Source: Veillonella sp.
Lineage (GTDB): Bacteria > Bacillota > Negativicutes > Veillonellales > Veillonellaceae
Assembly: GCA_019419725.1 (NCBI GenBank)
Contig: DXZL01000038.1
Coordinates: forward strand, 1-12,188
Reading direction: 5' to 3'
Length of the DNA stretch: 12,188 bases
Under the pieces are notes generated by a model, which saw only the letters and a program-made list of their open reading frames with translations, made no database searches and was not told the DNA's origin. The translations under genes and the position numbers were made by a program. Position 1 is the stretch's first letter; every line of letters begins with the position of its first letter. Shown piece by piece: positions 1 to 5,764 of this stretch.

Positions 1-162
1 TTTCAATATACCAAAGAATATTAACCAACTAACAAATCCAGCACCAAAAAAATCATAGTGAATTTCAGCACCGTTCATATAATCATACGCCATTCCATAT
101 ATAATTGAAGTCAAGGAAAATAATGCAAATGCATAGAAAAATATTTTTTTTATAGTAACCAT
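1..162 (-). CDS. Small membrane protein, N-terminal part only (cut by window edge)
   Basis: An open frame starts at an ATG at 160-162 and runs without a stop to base 1, giving 54 residues that begin MVTIKKIFFYAFALF. An AGGTG ribosome binding site lies at about 172-176, roughly 9 bases before the start. Two hydrophobic stretches are visible, residues 7-22 and 38-53, separated by a short polar loop (YDYMNGAEIHYD). This looks like an integral membrane protein with a lysine-positive N-terminus. It follows the 114-aa gene on the same strand after a 104-bp gap with no convincing terminator, so the two may be cotranscribed. I do not recognise the family. The region is distinctly AT-rich compared with the core genes. 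The end of the protein lies outside the window, so length and function are open. Confidence 0.55.
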   Translation of the reverse strand, partial: MVTIKKIFFYAFALFSLTSIIYGMAYDYMNGAEIHYDFFGAGFVSWLIFFGILK

Positions 163-266
163 TTTAATTTTCACCTAAAAAAAATAAATTTAATAATACT
201 ATCTTTACTACATACAATGTTATTTCTTTTATCATATAAGCCTTCTTTACTTATCGATTTTTAAAC

Positions 267-611
267 CTAATGTAAAGCTAGTAAATCAACATCGTTATAA
301 ACTAATGTCAATAAATTATAGTTTTGATCTATTGAAAATGTTCCTTTAAGGCCGCCTGCATCAACAAATGAATAAGTACTATCATCAATTTTATAGAATT
401 TACTTTCTAAGGGTACAAAATATTTGTCTAATGCTAATCCGACCTTCTCTGCCTCTTCTTCAGAACACCCTAAAACATCTCGTATACGTTTAAAGTATGG
501 CTTGTGAACATTTTCTATTCTGTCTTCTATTATTTTATTTGTTTTTTTATATGTCTTAAATCTATAGATTAGATATAAGATAGCTAGTAGTAAAGCAAGA
601 TTCTCGTTCAT
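267..611 (-). CDS. Hypothetical single-pass membrane-anchored protein, 114 aa
   Basis: The ATG at 609-611 is preceded by TAGGAG (about 616-621) at good spacing, and the frame closes with TAG at 267-269. Residues 4-17 (NLALLLAILYLIYR) form a short hydrophobic anchor followed by basic residues (RFKTYKKTNK), so the rest is predicted to be cytoplasmic. Residues 26-60 look helical and charged; a stretch around 48-58 contains SEEEAEKVGLALD. The C-terminal half (about 65-114) reads like a small beta-rich domain with alternating hydrophobic residues and a GGLKGTF turn. There is a single cysteine (C49) and no catalytic motif. I do not recognise the family. It is AT-rich, lies downstream of the amidohydrolase terminator and has an AT-rich palindrome just before its ribosome binding site, so it is probably its own transcription unit. 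It is likely accessory DNA rather than core. Confidence 0.7.
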   Translation of the reverse strand: MNENLALLLAILYLIYRFKTYKKTNKIIEDRIENVHKPYFKRIRDVLGCSEEEAEKVGLALDKYFVPLESKFYKIDDSTYSFVDAGGLKGTFSIDQNYNLLTLVYNDVDLLALH

Positions 612-625
612 AATCTCCTATAAAA

Positions 626-651
626 ATATACTAATATATACATTAGTATAT
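626..651. promoter_or_regulatory. AT-rich inverted repeat before the 114-aa gene (possible operator)
   Basis: Arms ATATACTAAT (626-635) and ATTAGTATAT (642-651) are perfect reverse complements separated by 6 bases. On the minus strand the distal arm contains TATACT (645-650), a five-of-six match to a -10 element placed about 34 bases before the start codon. I see no good -35 at the right distance. The repeat lies only 4-5 bases upstream of the ribosome binding site, so a protein bound here would block transcription start, and a hairpin here could sit in the leader. This is a structural observation; the binding protein is unknown. Confidence 0.4.
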
Positions 652-697
652 AAGAAATAAACTTAAATAAATCATTATAGTTATATAAATAAATTGT

Positions 698-742
698 AAA
701 CCACCTACCAAAGATAATCAATTCATCTTCGATAGGTGGTTT
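698..742 (-). terminator. Hairpin terminator after the M20 amidohydrolase
   Basis: Arms AAACCACCTA (698-707) and TAGGTGGTTT (733-742) are perfect complements. An inner AAGAT/ATCTT pairing (711-715 with 724-728) can extend the stem past a short mismatch. The hairpin starts 3 bases after the amidohydrolase stop codon (746-748). On the minus strand it is followed by a U-rich but interrupted run (ACAATTTATTTAT). No plus-strand gene needs it, so it most likely ends the DUF3100/amidohydrolase transcript. Confidence 0.75.
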
Positions 743-745
743 ATT

Positions 746-2065
746 TTATTCACCCTTAGCAATACGATCTAAGAGTTCAATATAGCTTTGTTTGTTTAAT
801 GCTGGTGTAAAGTTATCTAATACATCTTTAGCACCTGCGGCATCATCGTATAGTAAGTCTACGATTGTCATAGCCAAGGCTTGTGCCGTTTTGATGTATG
901 CTACATCAGGTACAGAGATTTCGTATTCTGCGCTGTGTAGTACACCATTAATACAGCCAACCCAAGGATGGATAACCGGCATCAAGTGAGATACGTCCCC
1001 CATATCTGTACTAGCCGTAATATGTGGACCTTGATATACATTGGCTTCACCAAAGATAGGATTGGAATTCTTTCGTAATAATGCATTCATACGTTCATCA
1101 TTACGCATTGGTAAATAGCCTGGTAGGTCTTTGATAACACATGTAGCTCCTACTGCATCACCACCAGCTTTTAAGGCCCGATTCACACGATGATTACCAT
1201 CTACAATAGCATCGATATTAGAAGCACGTACATAACTTTCAACTTGTACATAATCAGGTACACAGTTTACCAATGTACCACCTTGATTAATAATTGGATG
1301 GAATCTAAAATAATCGCTTTCTTTGAAAGTTTCACGAATGGAGTTAACCCCCATAACGCCCATCAAAGCAGCATTAAGGGCATTGATTCCTTCATGAGGA
1401 GCTTGAGCCGCATGAGCTACCTTACCGTGATACTCAATAAGTTTAGATACGAATCCATTGGAGGTGCTCCCTAGTCCCATCTCACCAGCTGGTGTTTTAG
1501 CTGTCTCAACATGCATTTGCATAGCCATATCGATATCATCAAAAGCACCTTCATAGATGAGCTGTTGCTTACCACCCATATACTTAAGCTTACCTTGTTC
1601 ACGCAATTTATTGCGGTAATCAATTTCAATCATTTCCTCTGCTGGAACAGCGAATAATACGACATCGCCAGCCAGCTCATTCATCACCGCTTGTAAGCCT
1701 ATAGCAACAGCAAACATATTGGTAATTTGTACATTATGACCACAGCAATGAGCAGCGCCCGTTAAATCATCGGCACGAGGATGGCGAGGACACAGAATGG
1801 CATCTAATTCTCCTACCATTGCAACCGTATATTTACTGTCTTTGCCTTTCATACGACCTTTTACACCTGTCAGCGCATAGCCTGTAGTATAAGAAATACT
1901 AAGTTCATCAAACATAGCTTGAACCTTCTTAGAGGTTTTTACCTCTTTAAAACCCAATTCAGGTTCAGCCATAATAGATTCAGCCAATTCTCGTAAACGC
2001 GGTTGTGCATCAACAATTGCTTTACAAACACGTTGTTTTACTTCTTCCTTTGTCATACGGCTCAT
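746..2065 (-). CDS. M20-family amidohydrolase / metallopeptidase (AbgB-like), 439 aa
   Basis: This is a zinc- or manganese-dependent hydrolase of amide bonds in small N-acyl or peptide-like substrates, presumably cytoplasmic because no signal peptide is visible. Seen in the sequence: GELDAI at 85-90, matching the GE[FY]DAL block of the p-aminobenzoyl-glutamate hydrolase (AbgB)/M20 amidohydrolase group; HCCGHN at 106-111, supplying metal ligands C108 and H110; PAEE at 141-144 with the general-base glutamate; MHVE at 184-187; the dimerisation-domain block HGKVAHAA at 213-220; STDMGD at 352-357; and a late histidine at H377. Length is normal for the family. The frame extends upstream to an ATG at 2110, but AAGGAG at 2071-2076 lies 5 bases before the ATG at 2063-2065, and the extra 15 codons fall on an inverted repeat, so 2065 is the start. 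It lies 132 bp downstream of the DUF3100 pair, suggesting shared substrate handling. The exact substrate is not deducible. Confidence 0.9.
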   Translation of the reverse strand: MSRMTKEEVKQRVCKAIVDAQPRLRELAESIMAEPELGFKEVKTSKKVQAMFDELSISYTTGYALTGVKGRMKGKDSKYTVAMVGELDAILCPRHPRADDLTGAAHCCGHNVQITNMFAVAIGLQAVMNELAGDVVLFAVPAEEMIEIDYRNKLREQGKLKYMGGKQQLIYEGAFDDIDMAMQMHVETAKTPAGEMGLGSTSNGFVSKLIEYHGKVAHAAQAPHEGINALNAALMGVMGVNSIRETFKESDYFRFHPIINQGGTLVNCVPDYVQVESYVRASNIDAIVDGNHRVNRALKAGGDAVGATCVIKDLPGYLPMRNDERMNALLRKNSNPIFGEANVYQGPHITASTDMGDVSHLMPVIHPWVGCINGVLHSAEYEISVPDVAYIKTAQALAMTIVDLLYDDAAGAKDVLDNFTPALNKQSYIELLDRIAKGE

Positions 2066-2070
2066 AATAT

Positions 2071-2076
2071 CTCCTT
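2071..2076 (-). promoter_or_regulatory. Ribosome binding site that fixes the amidohydrolase start
   Basis: AAGGAG on the minus strand sits 5 bases before the ATG at 2063-2065 (protein starting MSRMTKEE). The upstream in-frame ATG at 2110 has no such site, so the shorter protein is preferred. Confidence 0.8.
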
Positions 2077-2082
2077 TATAAA

Positions 2083-2107
2083 ATCGACCGTATAAAATAC
2101 GGTCGAT
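2083..2107. promoter_or_regulatory. Perfect 11-3-11 inverted repeat before the amidohydrolase (operator or attenuator hairpin)
   Basis: ATCGACCGTAT at 2083-2093 and ATACGGTCGAT at 2097-2107 are exact reverse complements around a 3-base centre. The repeat ends 6 bases upstream of the AAGGAG site. It is GC-richer than its surroundings. On the minus strand it is followed by TTTTATAAAGG, so in RNA it could form an 11-bp hairpin with a short U run (attenuator or partial terminator between the transporter genes and the hydrolase). As DNA it could bind a dimeric repressor. A second smaller repeat, ATCATG/CATGAT (2106-2111 and 2116-2121), abuts it. Which role applies cannot be decided from sequence. 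Confidence 0.6.
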
Positions 2108-2197
2108 CATGTCATCATGATATATAGATATCTTCTAAAATATAAATCTATAATTATATCTTAACATAATTTAGACATCTAACAGTATGATTTAGTA

Positions 2198-2659
2198 TTA
2201 AATTAAACCTTCTAAATGAAGTACTAATTGGGCTAATGCTGTTGCACAGATGAAAGTACCTGCTGTTACAGCTAGTGCAACAGGAATAATGCGCCAAGAT
2301 AAGCGACGGAATGCACCAAGGTCTTTTCCTAAGGATAAACCTGCATAAGCAAGTACTGGTGTTGTAGTAGCAAGGAATGTAACTTGGCTAGTTTTTGCAA
2401 TAATCCATTCTTGGCCAGGCATACCTGGTAAGGATGCAACAACACCGACTAGGGAAACCCAGAATACCATAGGTAATTTATTAGCATATGGCAAATTAGA
2501 GAGCAATGCACCAATTGTAGCAAGGAATGCTAAGATAGCTACGCCAACTAAGCTATCGCTAAATAGATGTTTACCATCCATTACATTACCTACTGCAGTG
2601 ATGATAGCAGCAATACAGATAACGATGACAAATTGTGTTAATTTTTCGCTTTTACTCAT
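2198..2659 (-). CDS. Small multi-spanning membrane protein, second half of the DUF3100-type transporter module, 153 aa
   Basis: The start ATG at 2657-2659 overlaps the end of the preceding gene by 8 bases (ATGAGTAA), with an AGGAGG site inside that gene about 9 bases upstream, so translation is coupled. Four or five hydrophobic segments are visible (about 8-25, 36-55, 63-77, 90-108 and 121-146). The stretch TPVLAYAGLSLGKDL (100-114) resembles the later membrane-core motif seen in transporters of the bile-acid/2-keto-3-deoxygluconate/LysO type, but this is a resemblance by eye. There is no signal peptide and no catalytic motif. The protein is too small to be a typical transporter alone, so I infer that it pairs with the 267-aa DUF3100 protein in the inner membrane, perhaps as two halves of one carrier. 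Substrate is unknown; the nearby M20 hydrolase suggests an amide-linked compound or its product. Confidence 0.7.
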   Translation of the reverse strand: MSKSEKLTQFVIVICIAAIITAVGNVMDGKHLFSDSLVGVAILAFLATIGALLSNLPYANKLPMVFWVSLVGVVASLPGMPGQEWIIAKTSQVTFLATTTPVLAYAGLSLGKDLGAFRRLSWRIIPVALAVTAGTFICATALAQLVLHLEGLI

Positions 2660-3455
2660 GATTTGCTGCCTCCTCTGCTAAATCTTGTTCACGGGTACGA
2701 CCTGTAAAGAAGTTGTATGTTTTTTCCATAACTGGTAAAGAAACAAATAGGCCAAAGTATACGCCTAGAACGGTAGTCAACAAGTTTGCAGCCCCTGCAA
2801 GAGCCATAATTTGTTGTTCGTAATCTGGATATACTGCAATGATTGGAGCCGTAGCGGCAGCCATCATACTAGCACTACCTACGCCAGCGCCCATAGCTAA
2901 TGCCAATGGATGGAACCATCCAGATTGTGCCAACATACCAGCCAATACGGAGGACCACATAGCACCGATAAGAACGCCACAGATGTACATGCCCATAACA
3001 CCACGGCCCTCAGGAGAGCTAAAGCCAAATTTGTCGATAATAATCGCTACGTTCGGCTCACGGTCTACAGAGTAACAAGCACCTACTGCTTCACGACGCA
3101 TACCTACTAATAAAGCTACAGGTAAACCAAATACAATAGTACCAAAGAAATGACCAAGCTCTTGTAATAACAATGCCCAGCCTGCACTTGTAAGAATACC
3201 AAGATTTGGACCAATACCTAAACCTACTTTTACCATCAAGATCATAACGGCAATACCGATATAATCTGCAGATTTTTCCATCTGTTTAATGGTTAGGATT
3301 TTAAACTTAGGAATAGAAATTAATAAACCTAGAATCAATGTGTACAATAATGGCAATAATACAACAGGACCTAGTTTTTTTATGCCTATAAATTCAGCGA
3401 CTACAGTTAATACGAGCGCTAGAAAATGTATTTTGAGATTTCCCAAAAGCTGCAT
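2652..3455 (-). CDS. DUF3100-type integral membrane protein (putative transporter subunit), 267 aa
   Basis: About seven hydrophobic segments are visible (roughly 8-26, 29-48, 65-82, 93-117, 151-173, 183-206 and 215-240), followed by a charged cytoplasmic-looking tail (250-267). Conserved-looking polar blocks interrupt them: CYSVDREPNVAII (127-139), SPEGRGVMGMY (147-157) and the glycine/serine-rich GAGVGSASMMAAATAP (189-204), typical of a substrate path in a carrier. I recognise the protein as DUF3100-like; that family has no established biochemical function known to me. The start at 3453-3455 has AGGAGG at 3461-3466, 5 bases upstream. It is the first gene of the unit: a consensus promoter with a palindrome lies immediately upstream, and the next gene overlaps it by 8 bases. 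The adjacent M20 hydrolase suggests uptake or export of the hydrolase's substrate or product. Confidence 0.8.
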   Translation of the reverse strand: MQLLGNLKIHFLALVLTVVAEFIGIKKLGPVVLLPLLYTLILGLLISIPKFKILTIKQMEKSADYIGIAVMILMVKVGLGIGPNLGILTSAGWALLLQELGHFFGTIVFGLPVALLVGMRREAVGACYSVDREPNVAIIIDKFGFSSPEGRGVMGMYICGVLIGAMWSSVLAGMLAQSGWFHPLALAMGAGVGSASMMAAATAPIIAVYPDYEQQIMALAGAANLLTTVLGVYFGLFVSLPVMEKTYNFFTGRTREQDLAEEAANHE

Positions 3456-3475
3456 AATGACCTCCTATAAAAACA

Positions 3476-3500
3476 TATAATATAACATTGTTATATTATA
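3476..3500. promoter_or_regulatory. Perfect 11-3-11 palindrome over the DUF3100 promoter (likely operator)
   Basis: TATAATATAAC at 3476-3486 and GTTATATTATA at 3490-3500 are exact reverse complements around a 3-base centre. The upstream end of the palindrome is itself the TATAAT -10 box on the minus strand, so the repeat covers the -10 and the transcription start. That is the classical position for a dimeric repressor that blocks polymerase. No regulator gene is present in the window, and I cannot assign the site to a known regulator family. Confidence 0.65.
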
Positions 3501-3524
3501 AATAATTGTTATTAAAAGTGTCAA
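3495..3524 (-). promoter_or_regulatory. Sigma-70-type promoter for the DUF3100/amidohydrolase unit
   Basis: On the minus strand a perfect TTGACA (3519-3524) is followed after 18 bases by a perfect TATAAT (3495-3500). The start codon is 40 bases further on, with AGGAGG between. This is the best promoter match in the window and, overlapped by the palindrome at 3476-3500, looks like a strong but repressible promoter. Confidence 0.8.
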
Positions 3525-3567
3525 CTACAGATGTACATATGTCTATCGGTATTATATTTTTTCATAC

Positions 3568-3581
3568 GTATCTTGAGATAC
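3568..3581. other. Short inverted repeat in the intergenic region upstream of the DUF3100 promoter
   Basis: GTATCT and AGATAC form a 6-2-6 dyad about 45 bases upstream of the -35 box. This is where an activator site could lie, but repeats of this size are common by chance in AT-rich DNA. The rest of 3525-3651 shows no gene or structure that I can support. Confidence 0.2.
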
Positions 3582-3651
3582 AGAAAATATATACTAGTTA
3601 TGCTTACTGAAAAATGATATATCCATTCAACATCTCATAACATATAAAAAT

Positions 3652-3677
3652 AGGCAGTTTGATTTCTCAAACTGCCT
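3652..3677 (-). terminator. Strong hairpin terminator after recO
   Basis: AGGCAGTTTGA (3652-3662) and TCAAACTGCCT (3667-3677) form a perfect 11-bp stem with a 4-base loop, beginning 10 bases after the recO stop codon. On the minus strand the stem is followed by ATTTTTATA. On the plus strand it is followed by TTTTA, so it could work both ways, although no plus-strand gene points at it. It closes the long operon that starts near 11001. Confidence 0.88.
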
Positions 3678-3687
3678 TTTACTATCA

Positions 3688-4392
3688 TTAAATTATGGAA
3701 TTTAAAAACTTAACGCTTTGTAATGGTTTACCGATTTCGTGTTCGCAGTATGCAAATAGTAGTTTTTCAAGTTCCTTCCATATTGTTTTGGGAAGTTCTA
3801 TAGGCGTATCTTCGCCCCACTGGTAAGCGAGAATTTGAGGTAATCCAGCTTTTACAGAACGAGAAATACTTAGATTTGTCGTTTCTTTCACCTGTATCCA
3901 GAATGGATCGATACCATCTTGATGTGAAAAAGCATTAGCACTAGGCACAACACCTGCGAGGGATAGTAATTGCCATCCTAGCATTATCGTTCCTAGCTGT
4001 ACATTGCGGCGCCGTATTTGCTTGGAATAGTTTACAACGGTATCAAACACCTTGCGATCTACATCATACATAGCAAAAAGTTCTTGAATGAGCTCACTGG
4101 CCACTGCAGCATAAGCAATATTATCTAAATTAACATCTAATGATTCTACCACATAGGAACCATCAATTTGTGTAACATTTACATATTCACCATCAGGTAC
4201 GACCGTTATATACATGGCACTAAAGGGACGTAAATAGGAACTGTTACGCATGGTCATCATACGCTTATGCGGTATAGATGCACGAATGAGTCCTAAGCTA
4301 GGTGTAATAAAAGTAAATACAGAGTATAGCTTATGTTTTTTTCGACTAATAACGATGGCAGGTGTGTTAAAACCACCATTAAGCTTCTTCAT
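3688..4392 (-). CDS. recO: DNA repair protein RecO, divergent form without zinc cysteines
   Basis: RecO loads RecA onto single-stranded DNA with RecR and anneals strands in the RecF pathway. Seen here: an N-terminal OB-fold-like region (about 10-80) with the expected opening PAIVISRKKHKLYSVFTFIT followed by LGLIRASIPHKR, a helical region (about 85-150) with the typical family segment LLSLAGVVPSANAF, and a C-terminal GKPLQSVKFL (221-230) like the end of other RecO proteins. Length, 234 aa, is near the usual 240-260. The cysteine cluster that binds zinc in many RecO proteins should lie around 150-180 and is absent; the only cysteine is C216. The start overlaps the end of the CNNM gene by 14 bases, with a GGAAG-type site inside that gene, so it is translationally coupled. 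Identity rests on pattern plus the era neighbourhood, and sequence divergence keeps confidence below certainty. Confidence 0.82.
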   Translation of the reverse strand: MKKLNGGFNTPAIVISRKKHKLYSVFTFITPSLGLIRASIPHKRMMTMRNSSYLRPFSAMYITVVPDGEYVNVTQIDGSYVVESLDVNLDNIAYAAVASELIQELFAMYDVDRKVFDTVVNYSKQIRRRNVQLGTIMLGWQLLSLAGVVPSANAFSHQDGIDPFWIQVKETTNLSISRSVKAGLPQILAYQWGEDTPIELPKTIWKELEKLLFAYCEHEIGKPLQSVKFLNSII

Positions 4393-5710
4393 GTTCTTCT
4401 TCCGTTGTTTCCTCTTCAGGTAAAGGTGTTACTTTAATACGGGATACGCGATAACCTTGCATTTGTGTTACTTCAAAGGTATATCCCAATGCATCCACAG
4501 TATCACCAACAATTGGTGTCCGTTCTAAGAGACCAAATACATAGCCCCCAATTGTATCAGAGTCAGAATCGTCGATTTCAACGTCCATCATTTCCTCTAC
4601 TTCATCTACAAGAACTTTGCCGTCAAACTCAAAGGAACCATCTGCATAAGCAATTTTAGCTGGTAAGTGTGGTTCATGTTCGTCTTGAATATCCCCAACG
4701 AGCTCTTCGATAATATCTTCAAGGCCTACGAGACCAACCATACCACCGTATTCATCTACAACAATAGCTTGATAGATACGACGAGTTCTCATGTATTGTA
4801 GCAGTGTGGATAACTTCATTACCTCTGGCACAGTTAAGATATCACGTTTTACATTACGCAAATCCTTGCGCGCTTGGTTAGGACGTTCCATGAGGTCCTT
4901 AATATGAACTAGACCAATAATATGATCCTTATCCTCTACACATAGAGGATAACGCGTATGTGCTTTAGAGCGAATAAATTTCATCGCTTCATCGTAACCA
5001 TCTTCAACGAAAATACAGTCCACATCTTGACGCGGTACCATAACCTCTTTAGCTCTACGATCTACAAAGTTAAATACATTGTCAATCAACTCTGATTCCA
5101 CTTGGTCTAGTTGACCTTCTTCATGGCTTCGAGAGATCATCATGCGAATCTCTTCTTCAGAGTACACAAGGTCTAGCTCTGTTAAATATTTTGTTTTGTA
5201 AAAGCCCAAAATAACAGTGGATATTTTGCTAGCAATCCAAATGAACGGATATACCAAACGACCAGCAGCTACTACGATACGGCTATAGGTATTTACATAC
5301 TTTGTTGGGAATGATAAGCCCAATGCTTTAGGTACGATTTCACCAAAGATTAAAACGATTAAGCTAATTAATAACAATAAAAGTATATCTAGTACCAAGT
5401 GCATCCATGTACTATGCACATTAAATACCGCTACAAGTTGATCTACGATATTATCAAATACATAGGTGCCTGTACCAGCAAGAGCCAAAATAAAGAATAA
5501 AATCAAAAACTGCGTCGTATTTAAAAAATACTCAGGATTTTGATAGAGTTTTAATAAAAACTCTCTATCCTTCTCTAAAAGGATATCCATATCCTCAACA
5601 TGCTCTTTACGAAGACGAGCAAAGGAGAACTTTGCGACCACAAAAAAGTTAATTAAAAATATACATACAAGACCAAACCCTATGGGTAACAGGCCATCTA
5701 CACTATCCAT
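4379..5710 (-). CDS. CNNM/HlyC-CorC family membrane protein with CBS pair, 443 aa
   Basis: This family is linked to divalent-cation (magnesium or cobalt) transport or efflux at the inner membrane. Domains in order: a DUF21/CNNM transmembrane region with helices at about 8-28, 64-85, 103-124 and 148-168 and the signature GEIVPKALG (123-131); an acidic linker helix EEEIRMMISRSHEEGQ (185-200); a CBS pair (about 222-345) containing VMVPRQDV, TRYPLCVED and VDEYGGMVGLV; and a CorC/HlyC C-terminal domain (about 355-430, DGSFEFDGKVLVDEV). The tail is very acidic. The frame begins with an ATG at 5725, but TCCTTT at 5717-5722 (AAAGGA on the coding strand) sits 6 bases before the ATG at 5708-5710, and the upstream ATG lacks a site, so 5710 is chosen. 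An extended -10 promoter lies between era and this gene, so it can be expressed apart from the upstream operon. It overlaps recO by 14 bases. Confidence 0.92.
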   Translation of the reverse strand: MDSVDGLLPIGFGLVCIFLINFFVVAKFSFARLRKEHVEDMDILLEKDREFLLKLYQNPEYFLNTTQFLILFFILALAGTGTYVFDNIVDQLVAVFNVHSTWMHLVLDILLLLLISLIVLIFGEIVPKALGLSFPTKYVNTYSRIVVAAGRLVYPFIWIASKISTVILGFYKTKYLTELDLVYSEEEIRMMISRSHEEGQLDQVESELIDNVFNFVDRRAKEVMVPRQDVDCIFVEDGYDEAMKFIRSKAHTRYPLCVEDKDHIIGLVHIKDLMERPNQARKDLRNVKRDILTVPEVMKLSTLLQYMRTRRIYQAIVVDEYGGMVGLVGLEDIIEELVGDIQDEHEPHLPAKIAYADGSFEFDGKVLVDEVEEMMDVEIDDSDSDTIGGYVFGLLERTPIVGDTVDALGYTFEVTQMQGYRVSRIKVTPLPEEETTEEEHEEA

Positions 5711-5716
5711 CTTAAT

Positions 5717-5722
5717 TCCTTT
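5717..5722 (-). promoter_or_regulatory. Ribosome binding site that fixes the CNNM protein start
   Basis: AAAGGA on the minus strand is 6 bases upstream of the ATG at 5708-5710. It falls between the two in-frame ATGs, so only the downstream one can use it. Confidence 0.7.
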
Positions 5723-5751
5723 CATACAATAGGGAAAACAAGTTAGTTTTT

Positions 5752-5760
5752 ATTATAGCA
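5752..5760 (-). promoter_or_regulatory. Extended -10 promoter element between era and the CNNM gene
   Basis: TGCTATAAT on the minus strand is a full extended -10 (TGnTATAAT), 4 bases past the era stop codon and about 42 bases before the CNNM start. Upstream, TTGGTT at 18-bp spacing is only a partial -35. It probably gives the CNNM-recO pair an internal promoter. Confidence 0.55.
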
Positions 5761-5764
5761 AAAA

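Noticed and set aside
163..266. Terminator after the 114-aa gene
   Set aside because: Only a 5-bp ATAAG/CTTAT pairing without GC content or a proper U run can be drawn.
792..989. Plus-strand ORFs inside minus-strand genes (for example 792-989, 1190-1474, 2839-3075, 4465-4659, 6273-6542, 10027-10224, 11781-12005)
   Set aside because: They are antisense to genes with clear family motifs, have no ribosome binding site I could justify, and read as low-sense translations.
2066..2110. 15-residue N-terminal extension of the M20 protein from the ATG at 2110
   Set aside because: It is encoded by the inverted repeat, lacks a ribosome binding site, and the ATG at 2065 has AAGGAG at ideal spacing.
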